A stretch of DNA of 37,233 nt from an archaeon (GCA_902812485.1 CADDZS010000006.1:1-37233); one strand, 5' to 3'. Positions 16,875 to 25,710 are shown, numbered from the stretch's first letter. The notes: generated by a model not told the origin, from the letters alone. Translations and numbers: made by a program.

Positions 16875-16905
16875 AGTATGCTTCTAGCGAACAGACTGGA
16901 TTGAT

Positions 16906-16916
16906 CTATAATTAAA
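16906..16916 (-). promoter_or_regulatory. TATA box of pcn
   Basis: On the minus strand the sequence CTTTAATTATAG around these bases is a box-A candidate. Transcription would start near 16886, a short leader before the ATG at 16874, giving pcn its own promoter within the gene string. Confidence 0.45.
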
Positions 16917-16986
16917 GTAAGCTGTCTCAATTGTATCCCTCTCTTGTTAGTGGGCATAGGCGGCCCGAAGGATTCGTCGAGGTATT

Positions 16987-17319
16987 TCAGCTGTACTGTC
17001 GCCAAGTATGGCCGCATTTTTCGCATCTGAAAAACTGGGTCGGAGGTTCGTCGCCGCTCCTAGTTTGCAAGAACCACCAAAAAGCAGTTCCGTGGCCGCA
17101 TTTTGGGCAATCGATGTTCGTCGTCGGCATTGTTTTGATTTTTTCTTCTTTATCTCCAACCACCTTAATTGGTTCGCCCGCCTCCGGGGCTATCTCCTCT
17201 GGCCTCGTGACGCTGGGCTCAACAGGCTGGGTCGTCCCGCATTTCTCACAGACAAGTACGGGGTTTGGCTTTTGTGCTCTATACCTGAGTCTAGTTCCGC
17301 ATTTAGGACAGAATTTCAT
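16987..17319 (-). CDS. tfs: Transcription factor S (TFS)
   Basis: A 110-residue TFIIS-like factor that stimulates RNA polymerase to cleave backtracked transcripts. The N-terminal zinc ribbon has C4, C7, C24 and C27; the C-terminal ribbon has C71, C74, C99 and C102. The catalytic acidic pair D90-E91 sits in the loop TRSGDEPPTQFFRCEKCGH, so it should be active and not one of the inhibitory paralogues. The linker between the ribbons is rich in Glu, Pro and Lys. It lies between rpoL and pcn on the same strand, an order expected for archaeal transcription genes. Confidence 0.97.
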   Translation of the reverse strand: MKFCPKCGTRLRYRAQKPNPVLVCEKCGTTQPVEPSVTRPEEIAPEAGEPIKVVGDKEEKIKTMPTTNIDCPKCGHGTAFWWFLQTRSGDEPPTQFFRCEKCGHTWRQYS

Positions 17320-17537
17320 CCTTGGTTACCACGCATATTCTATTATTTTAGACACTTCTCTTGAAGGGAAAGGAAGAATGCTACCCCTTTCGCAACGACC
17401 GCAAGCACAATTCCTTTTTTGTGAATCGTCGCAGTGGCCTATATTTTTGTGTTCTCCTATCCGAACTTCTTCATCATCATCAAGGCGATAAAGAAAAAAT
17501 GAGAAGAAAGCAGAAGCCAAAAGTTCTGCCTATTTCT

Positions 17538-17957
17538 TCAAGATGCTGAGTAGGAGGAAGGAGAGGAAGAAGAAGCCAACGATTCACTTGACGAAGACCC
17601 CTTCTTTGCAGACTCGTCTTGGATTTCTGAGAGCGGGTTTTCTTTGACTGAGGCGTTAGAAGCCAAATTCCCTGACAGCTCGGGAAACGCCTTCCTTACA
17701 ATTTGAAGCAGTTCAGAGACCTTTGATTGGGCCGAGACAAGCGCGTCGCTGACCGCTTTCTTCGGCGTTAATTCTCCATCGGTCTCTAATTGAATCGTCA
17801 GTTTCTTAATCAAAGGATGCGGCGGAGCGACTCCTGCAAACTTCACATGTCTTAAGCCAAGAAGCTCTTTGTGGATGATGTCCGAAACGCTGTAGTCTCC
17901 ACTTTCCACTATGATCTGAGCAGCCCCTTCGTTCAGGGATATTAGTTTGAAGTTCAT
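17538..17957 (-). CDS. rpoL: DNA-directed RNA polymerase subunit L
   Basis: A 139-residue homologue of eukaryotic Rpb11 and partner of subunit D in polymerase assembly. The core is residues 1-90, with the family signature SVSDIIHKELLGLRHVKFAGVAPPHPLIKKLTI within positions 23-55 and a C-terminal helix (KAVSDALVSAQSKVSELLQIV). Typical archaeal RpoL proteins end near residue 90-100. This one continues with about 40 residues rich in Ser, Ala and Glu (SSSSESLASSSSPSSYSAS at the end), a likely disordered tail. It is 39 bases downstream of the GT-C-like gene. Confidence 0.95.
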   Translation of the reverse strand: MNFKLISLNEGAAQIIVESGDYSVSDIIHKELLGLRHVKFAGVAPPHPLIKKLTIQLETDGELTPKKAVSDALVSAQSKVSELLQIVRKAFPELSGNLASNASVKENPLSEIQDESAKKGSSSSESLASSSSPSSYSAS

Positions 17958-17996
17958 CGATAAAATAACCCAAAGGTCTCTGAGCGCTTTTATATG

Positions 17997-19037
17997 TTAT
18001 TCCTCATACCGAGACTCTTTCTTGGAATAGCTTCCTTCTTCTCCGAGAGGTCGTGGCCTTTTCAAAGCAAGCGGTAGCATGGTGCAAGCGATGGTCATCG
18101 ATGGAAGCAGGTAGCTCCAAAATCCGTTTACAGGTAGCACTACAGCTCCTACTGCAAGGAAAAAGAGAATCGATGCAAGAAATTTGAGAGCGTCCTTCGA
18201 AAGAAAGACAAGGAAATATACTCCGACAACAAGAACAAGAATTGAGCGAACAATTAGGCTTAATTCAATACCGGTTGCGTAGTAAGTTAGGAAATAAAGA
18301 CTCATGAACCCGTTGCTTTGAAGCGGCCTTTGAAACTGGAAAAGAAAGACATCGTAGAGAAATCTCGAAGGTGAGGCGAGATAAAACGGAATCACAATTG
18401 CAAGTGCCGTGATGAATGAAGCGGCCAAGAACCTTGTTTTCTTCATTCTCCACAGATACCGAAGAAAGAATGGAACAGCAAGTATCAGAAGTTGGTTAGT
18501 GGCAAGGCCCAATCCAAAGATTATGGCGAAGCTCCAATACTTCTCCTGAAACAAAGCCGCAAGAGCTAGGAGAAGAAACATCGAACCAATCATCATATTG
18601 CTGCCGATGAAACTTGTAAGGAAGATTGAAGGGGGAAGAAGGGCGAAAGCAACAGAGCTCCAGATTGCCTTTTGATTAAAGAAGGTTCTCGCGACCCAAA
18701 AACAGGCGAGTGTTATAACGGCGTCTGCGAAGATGGCGCCGTAGCGGACATCTCCAAAGACAAGTTCGAAGGGAGACAGGAATATCGGTACCATTGGCAG
18801 ATAGGCGTAGACATCTCTTTGGCCCGCAAGAGAATCGAAGACAATGTTATAGGGGTTATGGAAAGAGAGCAGTGCTTTGCATGCTTCCGTGTCTGCATAG
18901 TAAATGTCGACAACTCCTATGAAATTTACTGAAGGTAAAACGACTGGGATCAATCTTAACGCGATGCCGGTTCCTGTGATCAGGAAGAGTGGAATTTTCA
19001 AACCCGACCAAATTGATCTTCCAGAGCTCATTCTCAA
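17997..19037 (-). CDS. Polytopic membrane protein, probable GT-C-type glycosyltransferase
   Basis: A 346-residue protein with about nine to ten hydrophobic helices. After the first helix an extracytoplasmic loop reads VVDIYYADTEACKALLSFHNPYNI, followed by YAYLPMVPIFLSP. That arrangement of an acidic loop, an NPY and a Tyr/Pro-rich segment is common in GT-C mannosyltransferase-like families (GT87/DUF2029). The proposed activity, transfer from a polyprenyl-phosphate sugar, is inferred from pattern only. Starts are TTG at 19037 or ATG at 19031. It sits inside a string of transcription and RNA-processing genes, where it has no obvious functional partner. Confidence 0.65.
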   Translation of the reverse strand: MRMSSGRSIWSGLKIPLFLITGTGIALRLIPVVLPSVNFIGVVDIYYADTEACKALLSFHNPYNIVFDSLAGQRDVYAYLPMVPIFLSPFELVFGDVRYGAIFADAVITLACFWVARTFFNQKAIWSSVAFALLPPSIFLTSFIGSNMMIGSMFLLLALAALFQEKYWSFAIIFGLGLATNQLLILAVPFFLRYLWRMKKTRFLAASFITALAIVIPFYLASPSRFLYDVFLFQFQRPLQSNGFMSLYFLTYYATGIELSLIVRSILVLVVGVYFLVFLSKDALKFLASILFFLAVGAVVLPVNGFWSYLLPSMTIACTMLPLALKRPRPLGEEGSYSKKESRYEE

Positions 19038-19204
19038 GAATCATCTACATTTTACCTTGGAGTATCCTAATTTGTTGGATCGCCTTTTTCTCCCATCACA
19101 ATTTTAGGTCGTTCCTCCAAAAAGGAAGCGATTGTGTGGTTAGTTTACAAGCTTCGAAAACTTGAACAGCTGCCTATTTTCTCTCTGAAGATTTTCAGAC
19201 TTTC

Positions 19205-19810
19205 TCATTGTGGAGGCCTCGACCTGGAATACTTTACAAACTCATCGGAGAGAGCCCTCTCCTCAACCCATCCGCATGATGTGCACTTTACTCTATCCTT
19301 GCTGAGCGCAACGACCTCCTCTCCGCAATTGCTACAGACGGTGAAGATGACTCCGCAATCGGGAGCGTCAATCGTCAAGTGGAATATCGCATTTTTGGTG
19401 CTGAAAACTTGAGCTCGAATTACATCACCTGCCTTGACTGGGGACGAGAACGAAGAACGCTTTCGACCTTCCTCATGTACAAGAAGCATACCAGTGAAGC
19501 TCTTGTCGCTTCTTTGATCGTTGATTGCTTCTATTTTCACTTGAGCAATCGCGCCTTGAGCACTCTCGACTGTGCCTATAACGAAGTCCCCCACCTTTGG
19601 AATCTTGGAGTCTTCGCTCCTCACCGGTAATACGTTGATGACTCTCCTTTTCATGTCAGGAGAAACGATGCCCACTTTCTTCGAGATCACAAAATCACCG
19701 TTAGTTAGAGCATTTTCTCCAGCGACAAACTCCTCGATTGTAGCGATCTTATCCCCCGGGAGAACCGGCCGCTCTGAACGCTTCAAAGCCGCTCCTTCTG
19801 ATTCTTGCAT
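19205..19810 (-). CDS. csl4: Exosome RNA-binding subunit Csl4
   Basis: A 201-residue cap protein of the archaeal exosome. The N-terminal domain (RPVLPGDKIATIEEFVAGENA) precedes an S1-like barrel (PKVGDFVIGTVESAQGAIAQVKI, then VKAGDVIRAQVFS) and a C-terminal zinc ribbon with C159, C162, C176 and C179. These three parts are in the usual order and length. Csl4 links the Rrp41-Rrp42 ring to RNA and to the DnaG-like subunit. It starts at ATG 147 bases after dph2 on the same strand. Confidence 0.96.
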   Translation of the reverse strand: MQESEGAALKRSERPVLPGDKIATIEEFVAGENALTNGDFVISKKVGIVSPDMKRRVINVLPVRSEDSKIPKVGDFVIGTVESAQGAIAQVKIEAINDQRSDKSFTGMLLVHEEGRKRSSFSSPVKAGDVIRAQVFSTKNAIFHLTIDAPDCGVIFTVCSNCGEEVVALSKDRVKCTSCGWVEERALSDEFVKYSRSRPPQ

Positions 19811-19957
19811 TTCCTTTGTAAACTTCCCAAAAGATAGTGGATCAACTAATGCGATTAGCTAAATGAAACATTTGAACTACTAGGAGAAAGGAGAACAAAA
19901 ACCCCTTTAGATCAGTCGTCCCCTGGTTAATTCGCCAACGCAAAGTGTCTTTCGAAC

Positions 19958-20974
19958 CTATAACCAGTGTTTCCTTATTAATAAATCAGGTTCGAGCTCC
20001 TGCCCCGAGAGAACGCGTATGAGCGCCATCGCTTGAGGGACGCTCAGCACGGGCTTTGAGAAGGTGTATCCATCTATGCTTACTCTCGGGCAACCTGTCT
20101 GGACAAATGCCTGAATGCCCGTAAAGGTGTCCAGACGGTCAGGCGTGATCTCACGCATTGCAAGAAGATCAACTATCTTCCCGAACGACTCAAGATCTTT
20201 CTTGATCCTGATGGATTGATCAGGCATCATCTGCCCCTCCTTAAGACAAATGATCACGCCGAAATGTTCGGCTTCTCTAGCTTTGTAAACCGAAAGTATT
20301 GCCCTTTTGAGCCTTTCATCCGCGAGATCTTGAACGTTTCTCACCTCGTTTGAATATGGGTCTAACATATATGTAGGCCTCCCCGTCGAAAGGCACACGC
20401 CAATCGCGTGAAACACACTATTGCCCAAGAGAGCCATCGCATCTACAGAATCTTTGATGCTGAAAGCAGGATAGAACTCGCATCCAAAAACCTGTCCGTC
20501 GTGTAATTGCCCCAATCCCTTCCCTATCCTTGTTTCGATTCCAAATTTCCCAAATATTTTGGAAGTCTCATCGAGCGATTGAAGGTACTGAGCAAAAGTG
20601 ACGAGACCAATCCTTCTAAATCCGAAGCTATTGAAAAAGCGCGCTGCTTTCTCAACTACTTCTGAGAAAGGCACATCATCCCAGACATCTATGTTATACG
20701 ATATCTTGCCTAGTTTCTGGATAGACGTGTTGTGGCCTATATGAAATGCGACCTCGGCTCCTAAAGCTCTTGCATCGCTATCGACCGTATCGCAAGAGCC
20801 GTAAGTCGGATCCGCAACAAGAATGGTTTGGATTCCTGGGTGACTTTTCTCTATCTTCTTCGCGGCATCCATTGTAATTTTGAGAAGGCCGTCAGGTGTG
20901 TTAAAGACCACCCGACTTGGTTTGCAGCTCTCAATGATAGCCTCGATTTTCTGCAAATCTATTCTGAGAGTCAT
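19958..20974 (-). CDS. dph2: Diphthamide biosynthesis protein Dph2
   Basis: A 338-residue radical-SAM-like enzyme that makes the first carbon-carbon bond of diphthamide on elongation factor 2. Three domain-spread cysteines that hold the 4Fe-4S cluster are C61 (TYGSCDTVDSDA), C165 (VFGCEFYPA) and C295 (QTGCPRVSID), matching the spacing of characterised archaeal Dph2. N-terminal FNTPDGLL and the segment STGRPTYMLDPYSNEV also fit. As in other archaea it should act as a homodimer. It lies upstream of csl4 in the same direction. Confidence 0.96.
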   Translation of the reverse strand: MTLRIDLQKIEAIIESCKPSRVVFNTPDGLLKITMDAAKKIEKSHPGIQTILVADPTYGSCDTVDSDARALGAEVAFHIGHNTSIQKLGKISYNIDVWDDVPFSEVVEKAARFFNSFGFRRIGLVTFAQYLQSLDETSKIFGKFGIETRIGKGLGQLHDGQVFGCEFYPAFSIKDSVDAMALLGNSVFHAIGVCLSTGRPTYMLDPYSNEVRNVQDLADERLKRAILSVYKAREAEHFGVIICLKEGQMMPDQSIRIKKDLESFGKIVDLLAMREITPDRLDTFTGIQAFVQTGCPRVSIDGYTFSKPVLSVPQAMALIRVLSGQELEPDLLIRKHWL

Positions 20975-21199
20975 GAGTAAAGAACGCCGATTGCTCCGTA
21001 ATTCCTGTGGGTCATTTCTTTTTTATTCGAATCATTTATTCAGCGAAATTAGATTTTTCCGGGTTACAATCTGGTTCTGCCCTTGAAAAACAAGGAGAGA
21101 AGGAAACATGTTTCCTTTCTTTGGGAATTTTCTTTATGCGAAGCTGAGAGATTGAAAAAAAGAGGGAGGCAAAAAAGGGACAAAAGAAAAGGGAAAGGA

Positions 21200-21742
21200 C
21201 TACGCAACGCCAGCAGCTGTCTCGCTGAGCTCAGGAGAAGGCTCTTCAGCCTTGAGGCTTTGAATTCTGATCTGGGTTGGCATCGGAAGCTTGCTAGACG
21301 CATTCTTCATTGCCTCCTTCGCCTTAGCCAAGTTCTCCTTCTTAACGAATAACTCGAGAATAACGTCTCCCGAATCCACCCTCGCTGCAAGACCAATGGG
21401 CTTGCCCCAGGCCTTTCTCATGCCTTCCTGCAACCGGTCTGCTCCGGCCGTCGCAATCATTTTGTTTTCGCGCAAGATAACATGCGGATAGACCTTTACT
21501 CTTAGAAAGTAAGAGTTCTCCCCTATTGGGACAAGTTTCTTGTTGGCCGCTACTCGAGCTGCCTCGAGAGCGTTGTGGCGAATCTGAACCTTTTCTGTGC
21601 TCAAAAGTTGAACGAGATAATCATAATCTCCACTTGCTTGACCGGTGCTGAATCTTGCAATTTTGGGGTTTGGAGCTCCAGGCGCAAAGGCCTTGCTCGT
21701 GAGCGGCATTCCGCTTGGAATGCGATAATTCTTGCCGTGCAA
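21200..21742 (-). CDS. rpl10e: 50S ribosomal protein uL16 (archaeal L10e)
   Basis: A 180-residue L10e/uL16 protein, which sits near the peptidyl-transferase centre and the tRNA elbow. The start is taken as the TTG at 21742, giving an N-terminus H-G-K-N-Y-R-I-P-S-G after Met that matches archaeal homologues. The frame also opens at 21766, but those eight residues do not resemble the family. Core segments are KIARFSTGQASGDYDYLVQLL, RHNALEAARVAANK, RVKVYPHVILRENKM and a GMRKAWGKPIGLAARV loop. The C-terminus has an acidic, Ala-rich tail of about 20 residues. A TATA-like TTATTTAG near 21781-21788 would put the start site just before this TTG. Confidence 0.95.
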   Translation of the reverse strand: MHGKNYRIPSGMPLTSKAFAPGAPNPKIARFSTGQASGDYDYLVQLLSTEKVQIRHNALEAARVAANKKLVPIGENSYFLRVKVYPHVILRENKMIATAGADRLQEGMRKAWGKPIGLAARVDSGDVILELFVKKENLAKAKEAMKNASSKLPMPTQIRIQSLKAEEPSPELSETAAGVA

Positions 21743-22210
21743 TTGAAAAATAACACTCAAAGTCAAGCTTTCGTTTTATCGCTAAATAACTGTTGCTTGA
21801 ACAAAGGCAAAGCAAGGACGCAGAAAATGCGCACTCACCCTGCTCTTCCTTTTAATTCCCTCAACCGAAGATAGAGGCCTATCTACTAGGTCGGAGAGAC
21901 GGGGACCCCTTTGGCTTTAGGGTATGCATGCATTCTCTCTACTTAATGAACAGGAGCACTCTTGTGCACCATCTCTGTAACACGATGGTCGATCCTTCGA
22001 TTCTTTGGCCCAACTCAAGGGTCGCTTTTCTAGAAACTCGCATTTTCCCGATCTCGACTACGCTTAGAAGGAGAACAGGACTCAGGTTCCAAGTGAAATT
22101 TTTCAGCTTCGACCATACAGAGGAGATTTCTTAACGGACTGAGCTATTCGCTTTATAATTCTTGAAAGCTAAAGCGAGATTGTTTTCCTAAACAGGCGTT
22201 CCCTTTCTCC
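21743..22210. other. Divergent intergenic region between rpl10e and glmS
   Basis: No gene is supported in these 468 bases. They hold the probable rpl10e promoter on the minus strand near 21781-21788 and the glmS promoter on the plus strand. Small hairpins such as GATAG/CTATC near 21870 are present. I could not fold it into a tRNA, 5S, SRP or RNase P RNA. The 68-residue frame at 21928-22134 has no coding character. Confidence 0.4.
22152..22159 (+). promoter_or_regulatory. TATA box of glmS
   Basis: TTTATAAT is a clear archaeal box A. Transcription should begin near 22183, leaving about 28 bases before the TTG start of glmS at 22211. Confidence 0.55.
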
Positions 22211-23980
22211 TTGTGCGGTATCATTGGCTACATTGGCGAGCGAAACGCGTCCCCGATACTTTTCGAGGCACTGAGAAGAATGGAATATCGCGGGTACGAC
22301 AGTGCAGGGATCGCCACCTTCGACGACAACTTCATCATTAAGAAAGGTATTGGCAAAATCTCGGATCTTGACAAGGAGCTCAATTTCAGAGAGATGCAAG
22401 GAACAGCTGGAATGGGGCACACGCGTTGGGCGACCCACGGAGGCGTGACAAAGGAGAACGCCCATCCACATTGGTCCTGCCGTGGAGAAGTAGTGATAGT
22501 CCACAATGGAATAATAGAAAACTACTCCGGTCTTAGGGAATTCCTATCATCCCGAGGTCACAAATTCACAAGTAGCACCGACTCTGAAGTCATTGCCCAT
22601 CTTTTGGAAGAAGCAATGAAGAATCATCAAGATCTCAAATCAGCGGCCCTCAGTGTTGTAGCCTCGCTCAAAGGCAGCTACGCGTTTCTAGCAATGACAA
22701 GATCCAAGCCGGACACAATAATTGGTGCAAGGAAGGATGTTCCACTCATTGTTGGAATCGGGAGAGGAGAAAATTTTCTTTCGAGTGATGTATTTGGTTT
22801 CATCGATAGGACTAATCAGGCTATTTTCATGGACAATAAGGAGATTGCTCTTGTAACAAAAGATCAAGTGGAATTCTTCGATTTCACTGGCAAATCCATT
22901 TCGAAGAAGCCGGCTACCGTTGCCTGGGAGGTAAGCGACTTCTCAAAGAAGGAATTCTTGCATTTCACATTGAAGGAGATCCACGAGCAGCCTCTAGCAA
23001 TCCGCCAAACACTTTCTCAAGAAGTTGAGGCTGTGCGGGAATTCGCCTCACTCATCTTAAAAGCAAAGAACTTGTTCATAACAGGCTGCGGAACTAGTTT
23101 TCATGCTGCACTTCTCATGAAGTATTTACTTGCAAGAAAGGCAAAGATTCGTTCGGAAGTCTTCCTCTCAAGTGAGATAGAACACCAGAAATATCTAATG
23201 GATGGTGACTCTGTTCTGCTTGCAATTTCGCAGAGCGGTGAAACAGCAGATGTTCTCTCTGCAGTTTCAGAGGCGAAGAGTAGAGGGGTCAAAGTCATAT
23301 CCATTGCAAACGTGATGGGATGCTCACTAGCTAGAGAGAGCTTCAAAACACTTTACACTCGCTGCGGCCCAGAGATTGGTGTTGCCGCGACAAAGTCATT
23401 TACTTCTCAAGTTGCTCTTCTGTACTTGATCGCTTCTGAAGCTTGCTCGGATCTTGCGATGAGAAAGTTTCTCATCGAATCACCTGACTACGTCGAACAA
23501 GCACTTGAGTTTGAAGCTCGTGTTCAAGAAATAGCCTACAAGTACATGAATGCAAATGACTTTTACTTTGTGGGCAGGGGGGATCACTATCCCATCGCTT
23601 TGGAAGGAGCCCTGAAACTCAAAGAGCTGAGCTATGTTCATGCTGAAGGAATGGCAGCCGGTGAGTTCAAACACGGAACCCTCGCTCTAATCGAGAAGGG
23701 AACGCCAGTCGTGTTAATGAATCCTCCAGATGAAACCTACGTTCAGACTCTCAACAATGCGATGGAGCTTAAGGCAAGAGGAGCAAGCGTCATCGGCATC
23801 TCTACTCGGCCAAATGCATGTTATGATGATTTCTTGCAGATTCCAGAGCTACCAACAGGGATTCTATATCCAATCGTAGAAAGCGTTCCTCTGCAGATGC
23901 TTGCATATTTTAGCTCGATAGGGCGAAAGCTCGATCCGGATTATCCCAGAAACCTCGCAAAGTCAGTCACGGTGATCTAG
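22211..23980 (+). CDS. glmS: Glutamine-fructose-6-phosphate aminotransferase
   Basis: A 589-residue enzyme making glucosamine-6-phosphate from fructose-6-phosphate and glutamine. A TTG start places Cys at position 2 (after Met, CGIIGYIGER), the N-terminal nucleophile of the glutaminase domain. Other N-terminal marks are RRMEYRGYDSAG, TRWATHGG and HNGIIENY. The two SIS domains follow, with C-G-T-S-F-H-A-A-L, S-Q-S-G-E-T-A-D and A-T-K-S-F-T-S-Q, and the C-terminal DPDYPRNLAKSVTV. It is complete and of usual length. It stands just upstream of a regulator and a sugar-modification cluster, to which it may supply the amino sugar. Confidence 0.97.
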   Translation: MCGIIGYIGERNASPILFEALRRMEYRGYDSAGIATFDDNFIIKKGIGKISDLDKELNFREMQGTAGMGHTRWATHGGVTKENAHPHWSCRGEVVIVHNGIIENYSGLREFLSSRGHKFTSSTDSEVIAHLLEEAMKNHQDLKSAALSVVASLKGSYAFLAMTRSKPDTIIGARKDVPLIVGIGRGENFLSSDVFGFIDRTNQAIFMDNKEIALVTKDQVEFFDFTGKSISKKPATVAWEVSDFSKKEFLHFTLKEIHEQPLAIRQTLSQEVEAVREFASLILKAKNLFITGCGTSFHAALLMKYLLARKAKIRSEVFLSSEIEHQKYLMDGDSVLLAISQSGETADVLSAVSEAKSRGVKVISIANVMGCSLARESFKTLYTRCGPEIGVAATKSFTSQVALLYLIASEACSDLAMRKFLIESPDYVEQALEFEARVQEIAYKYMNANDFYFVGRGDHYPIALEGALKLKELSYVHAEGMAAGEFKHGTLALIEKGTPVVLMNPPDETYVQTLNNAMELKARGASVIGISTRPNACYDDFLQIPELPTGILYPIVESVPLQMLAYFSSIGRKLDPDYPRNLAKSVTVI

Positions 23981-24012
23981 AGCAGATCATTAGAATTTCG
24001 AGTCTAACCTTC

Positions 24013-24059
24013 CTATATAGACCGCTGGTACCAATAATTACCAACATCTAGAACCAATA
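24013..24059 (+). promoter_or_regulatory. Promoter and repeat-containing operator candidate before the HTH gene
   Basis: CTATATAG at 24013-24020 is a box-A-like element. It is followed by three copies of ACCAA(T/C)A at 24030-24036, 24040-24046 and 24053-24059. These overlap the expected start site near 24043, a layout that would suit repression, possibly by the regulator encoded just downstream. Confidence 0.4.
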
Positions 24060-24149
24060 GGGAAAAAAGGAGTAGACGCCTTGAAAACGATACAAAAACA
24101 GAACTGAGCAACGCAATCGAATCGGCAAGAAATTGGGTGATAGAGTTCG

Positions 24150-24482
24150 TTGAGCAGGCGAATAAGACAGCACAGAAGTCGTTTGAAGATTATCAATGAC
24201 ATACTTTCAGTGGCAAGGCACGGGGCCCGAAAGACGCACATCATGTATAGGGCAAATTTAAGTTACGACCAACTCAACGAGTACCTTAATTTTCTCCTTG
24301 ACAATGGGCTAATCGAAAAGGAAGCCGATGTCGAGTATGAAGGTGCCATAATCTACAAGGTATCGAGCAAAGGCAGGCAGTTCTTGGAAAGATATTCTCA
24401 ACTGCAGGAGATTTTAGCTCACCCACAAACGGGGCAGCGAACAGGAGCGAACTACTTTGATCTTCCGATAATAGGCGAGTAG
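24150..24482 (+). CDS. Winged-helix DNA-binding protein (HTH_45 type)
   Basis: A 110-residue archaeal transcription regulator. The N-terminus is basic (RRIRQHRSRLKIINDILSVARHGARKTHIMYRANLSYDQLNEYLNFLL), followed by DNGLIEK and a wing ending with KVSSKGRQFLERY. This order and the M-Y-R-A-N-L-S-Y-D-Q-L motif are characteristic of small winged-helix proteins that are very numerous in Nitrososphaeria. The start is a TTG at 24150. The targets are unknown. The three ACCAA(T/C)A repeats upstream may be its own operator, and its place between glmS and the deacetylase gene makes these genes possible targets. Confidence 0.82.
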   Translation: MSRRIRQHRSRLKIINDILSVARHGARKTHIMYRANLSYDQLNEYLNFLLDNGLIEKEADVEYEGAIIYKVSSKGRQFLERYSQLQEILAHPQTGQRTGANYFDLPIIGE

Positions 24483-24926
24483 GCAACAAGAGAGCGAGAG
24501 CGGCGGGAAGTTTGTGTAATTTGTTAAAAATGAAGAAAGCAAAATCGCACTAGGAAGAAAAGAAGAAGAGCTTCCCCGGGCTGTGTCTTAAAATTCATGG
24601 ATTACTGATCCCCGTTTCCTCCCGCCACTTCCTTTGCCAAAGAGGAGTGTTTTGATCGGCTCTTGACAAGATTGCTCTTTTTTTGTTAGAATGATAAGTG
24701 AAGGGGTGAGAGCTTTACCCCGTTATTGTTATTCCTTCTCTTCTTCTTCTCCTCCCTACTTCTATTGCCTTCATCAGAGCAGTTTCATACAATTGCCATA
24801 GAAACCAAACACTCGCGTAAACCCTGACCTTTCTGGTGCGTCTGGAAAAAAAGTTCACACCGCTTAAGTAAAGTCGAATTGCAAAAATTGCAATAGTATT
24901 TTTCGAAGAGCGGTTAGAAAATCCAC
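24483..24926. other. Gene-free region before the deacetylase gene
   Basis: I see no supported gene in these 444 bases. There is a T-run after GATTGC near 24670 that could act as a terminator, and a weak TATA-like TTAAGTAA near 24864 that might serve the deacetylase gene. The 106-residue minus-strand frame at 24715-25035 overlaps the start of that gene and has a basic, low-complexity composition. Confidence 0.35.
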
Positions 24927-25622
24927 TTGAAAATAATGGCAATAGGAGCCCATCCAGACGACGTTGAGATCGGATGCGGTGGATCACTGCTTGCTTCTTC
25001 TGCCCTCGGCCATGAAATTTACATTTATGTCGCAACTCGCGGAGAAAAGAGTGGCAATCCCGTCATCAGGGAGGACGAGACAAGAAAGACAGCCGAATTG
25101 ATCGGCGCGCAGAAGCTGCGCATTGCTGACTTCAGAGACACTCTTTTGAAAAGGGATGGAGAGCTTATCGATAGCATCGAATCATTTGTCAAGGAGGTCG
25201 AGCCTCATATTGTATTCACACACACAGCAAATGATCAGCATCACGACCACCAAGCTGTAGCGCTTTCAGCTGTTGAAGCTTGCAGATTCGTTCCAAATCT
25301 TTTTTGCTATGAAAGTCCGAGTGCGAAGAATTTTCAACCGCAAGCATTCGTGGATATTTCATCTGTAATAAGCAAGAAGCTCAAATTACTGGATATATTC
25401 TGGTCTCAAAGAGGAAAGCAGTATCTCAGGAAGAACGCGATCGTCGGACTAGCCGAATACAGAGCATTTCAAACTCGTGTTGAGCAGATAAAATATGCTG
25501 AGGCCTTTGAAGTGAGTAAGGTCTGCATGTCAGAGGCCCTGTCTCTATTCAGCGTTCCGGTGTTTGCAAGAGAGCTTGAATTGTCGAAATCACCAATTTC
25601 CGGTGAACGCGTCGAGCAATGA
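24927..25622 (+). CDS. PIG-L/LmbE-family N-deacetylase (BshB-like)
   Basis: A 231-residue zinc deacetylase of the PIG-L family. The metal-binding motif A-H-P-D-D at 8-12 gives ligands H9 and D12 with catalytic D11; the third ligand is H108, in the segment NDQHHDHQAVAL. DVEIGCGGSLL right after the first motif is close to BshB1-type enzymes, which remove acetyl from GlcNAc-malate in bacillithiol synthesis. The start is TTG at 24927 (KIMAIGAHPDD); an ATG at 24936 would leave the fold intact. It leads a same-strand group with an oxidoreductase, an aminotransferase and a BshC-like protein, which makes an aminosugar-thiol role plausible. The substrate cannot be read from the sequence. Confidence 0.88.
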   Translation: MKIMAIGAHPDDVEIGCGGSLLASSALGHEIYIYVATRGEKSGNPVIREDETRKTAELIGAQKLRIADFRDTLLKRDGELIDSIESFVKEVEPHIVFTHTANDQHHDHQAVALSAVEACRFVPNLFCYESPSAKNFQPQAFVDISSVISKKLKLLDIFWSQRGKQYLRKNAIVGLAEYRAFQTRVEQIKYAEAFEVSKVCMSEALSLFSVPVFARELELSKSPISGERVEQ

Positions 25623-25710
25623 GAGAATAAGCGGCGGTGTCCATCGTCTTTCTCTTGCAAGGAATTGAAGTGTCATCTCGGGACGCTTCCCTGAAGGTCG
25701 GGAGAAAGGG

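Noticed and set aside
16931-17491. Long plus-strand frame of 186 residues across the tfs gene
   Set aside because: It is antisense to tfs, whose zinc and acidic motifs are all intact; its own translation is rich in Ser, Phe and Cys, as expected for an antisense shadow.
21928-22134. Plus-strand 68-residue frame in the rpl10e-glmS gap
   Set aside because: Its composition is random-looking, no promoter or ribosome-binding site fits, and it ends before the glmS TATA box.
24038-24192. An open stretch before the HTH gene that reads as an amphipathic helix-like peptide (ELSNAIESARNWVIEFVEQANK)
   Set aside because: It looks protein-like but has no ATG, GTG or TTG start before most of it, and it overlaps the winged-helix gene in another frame.
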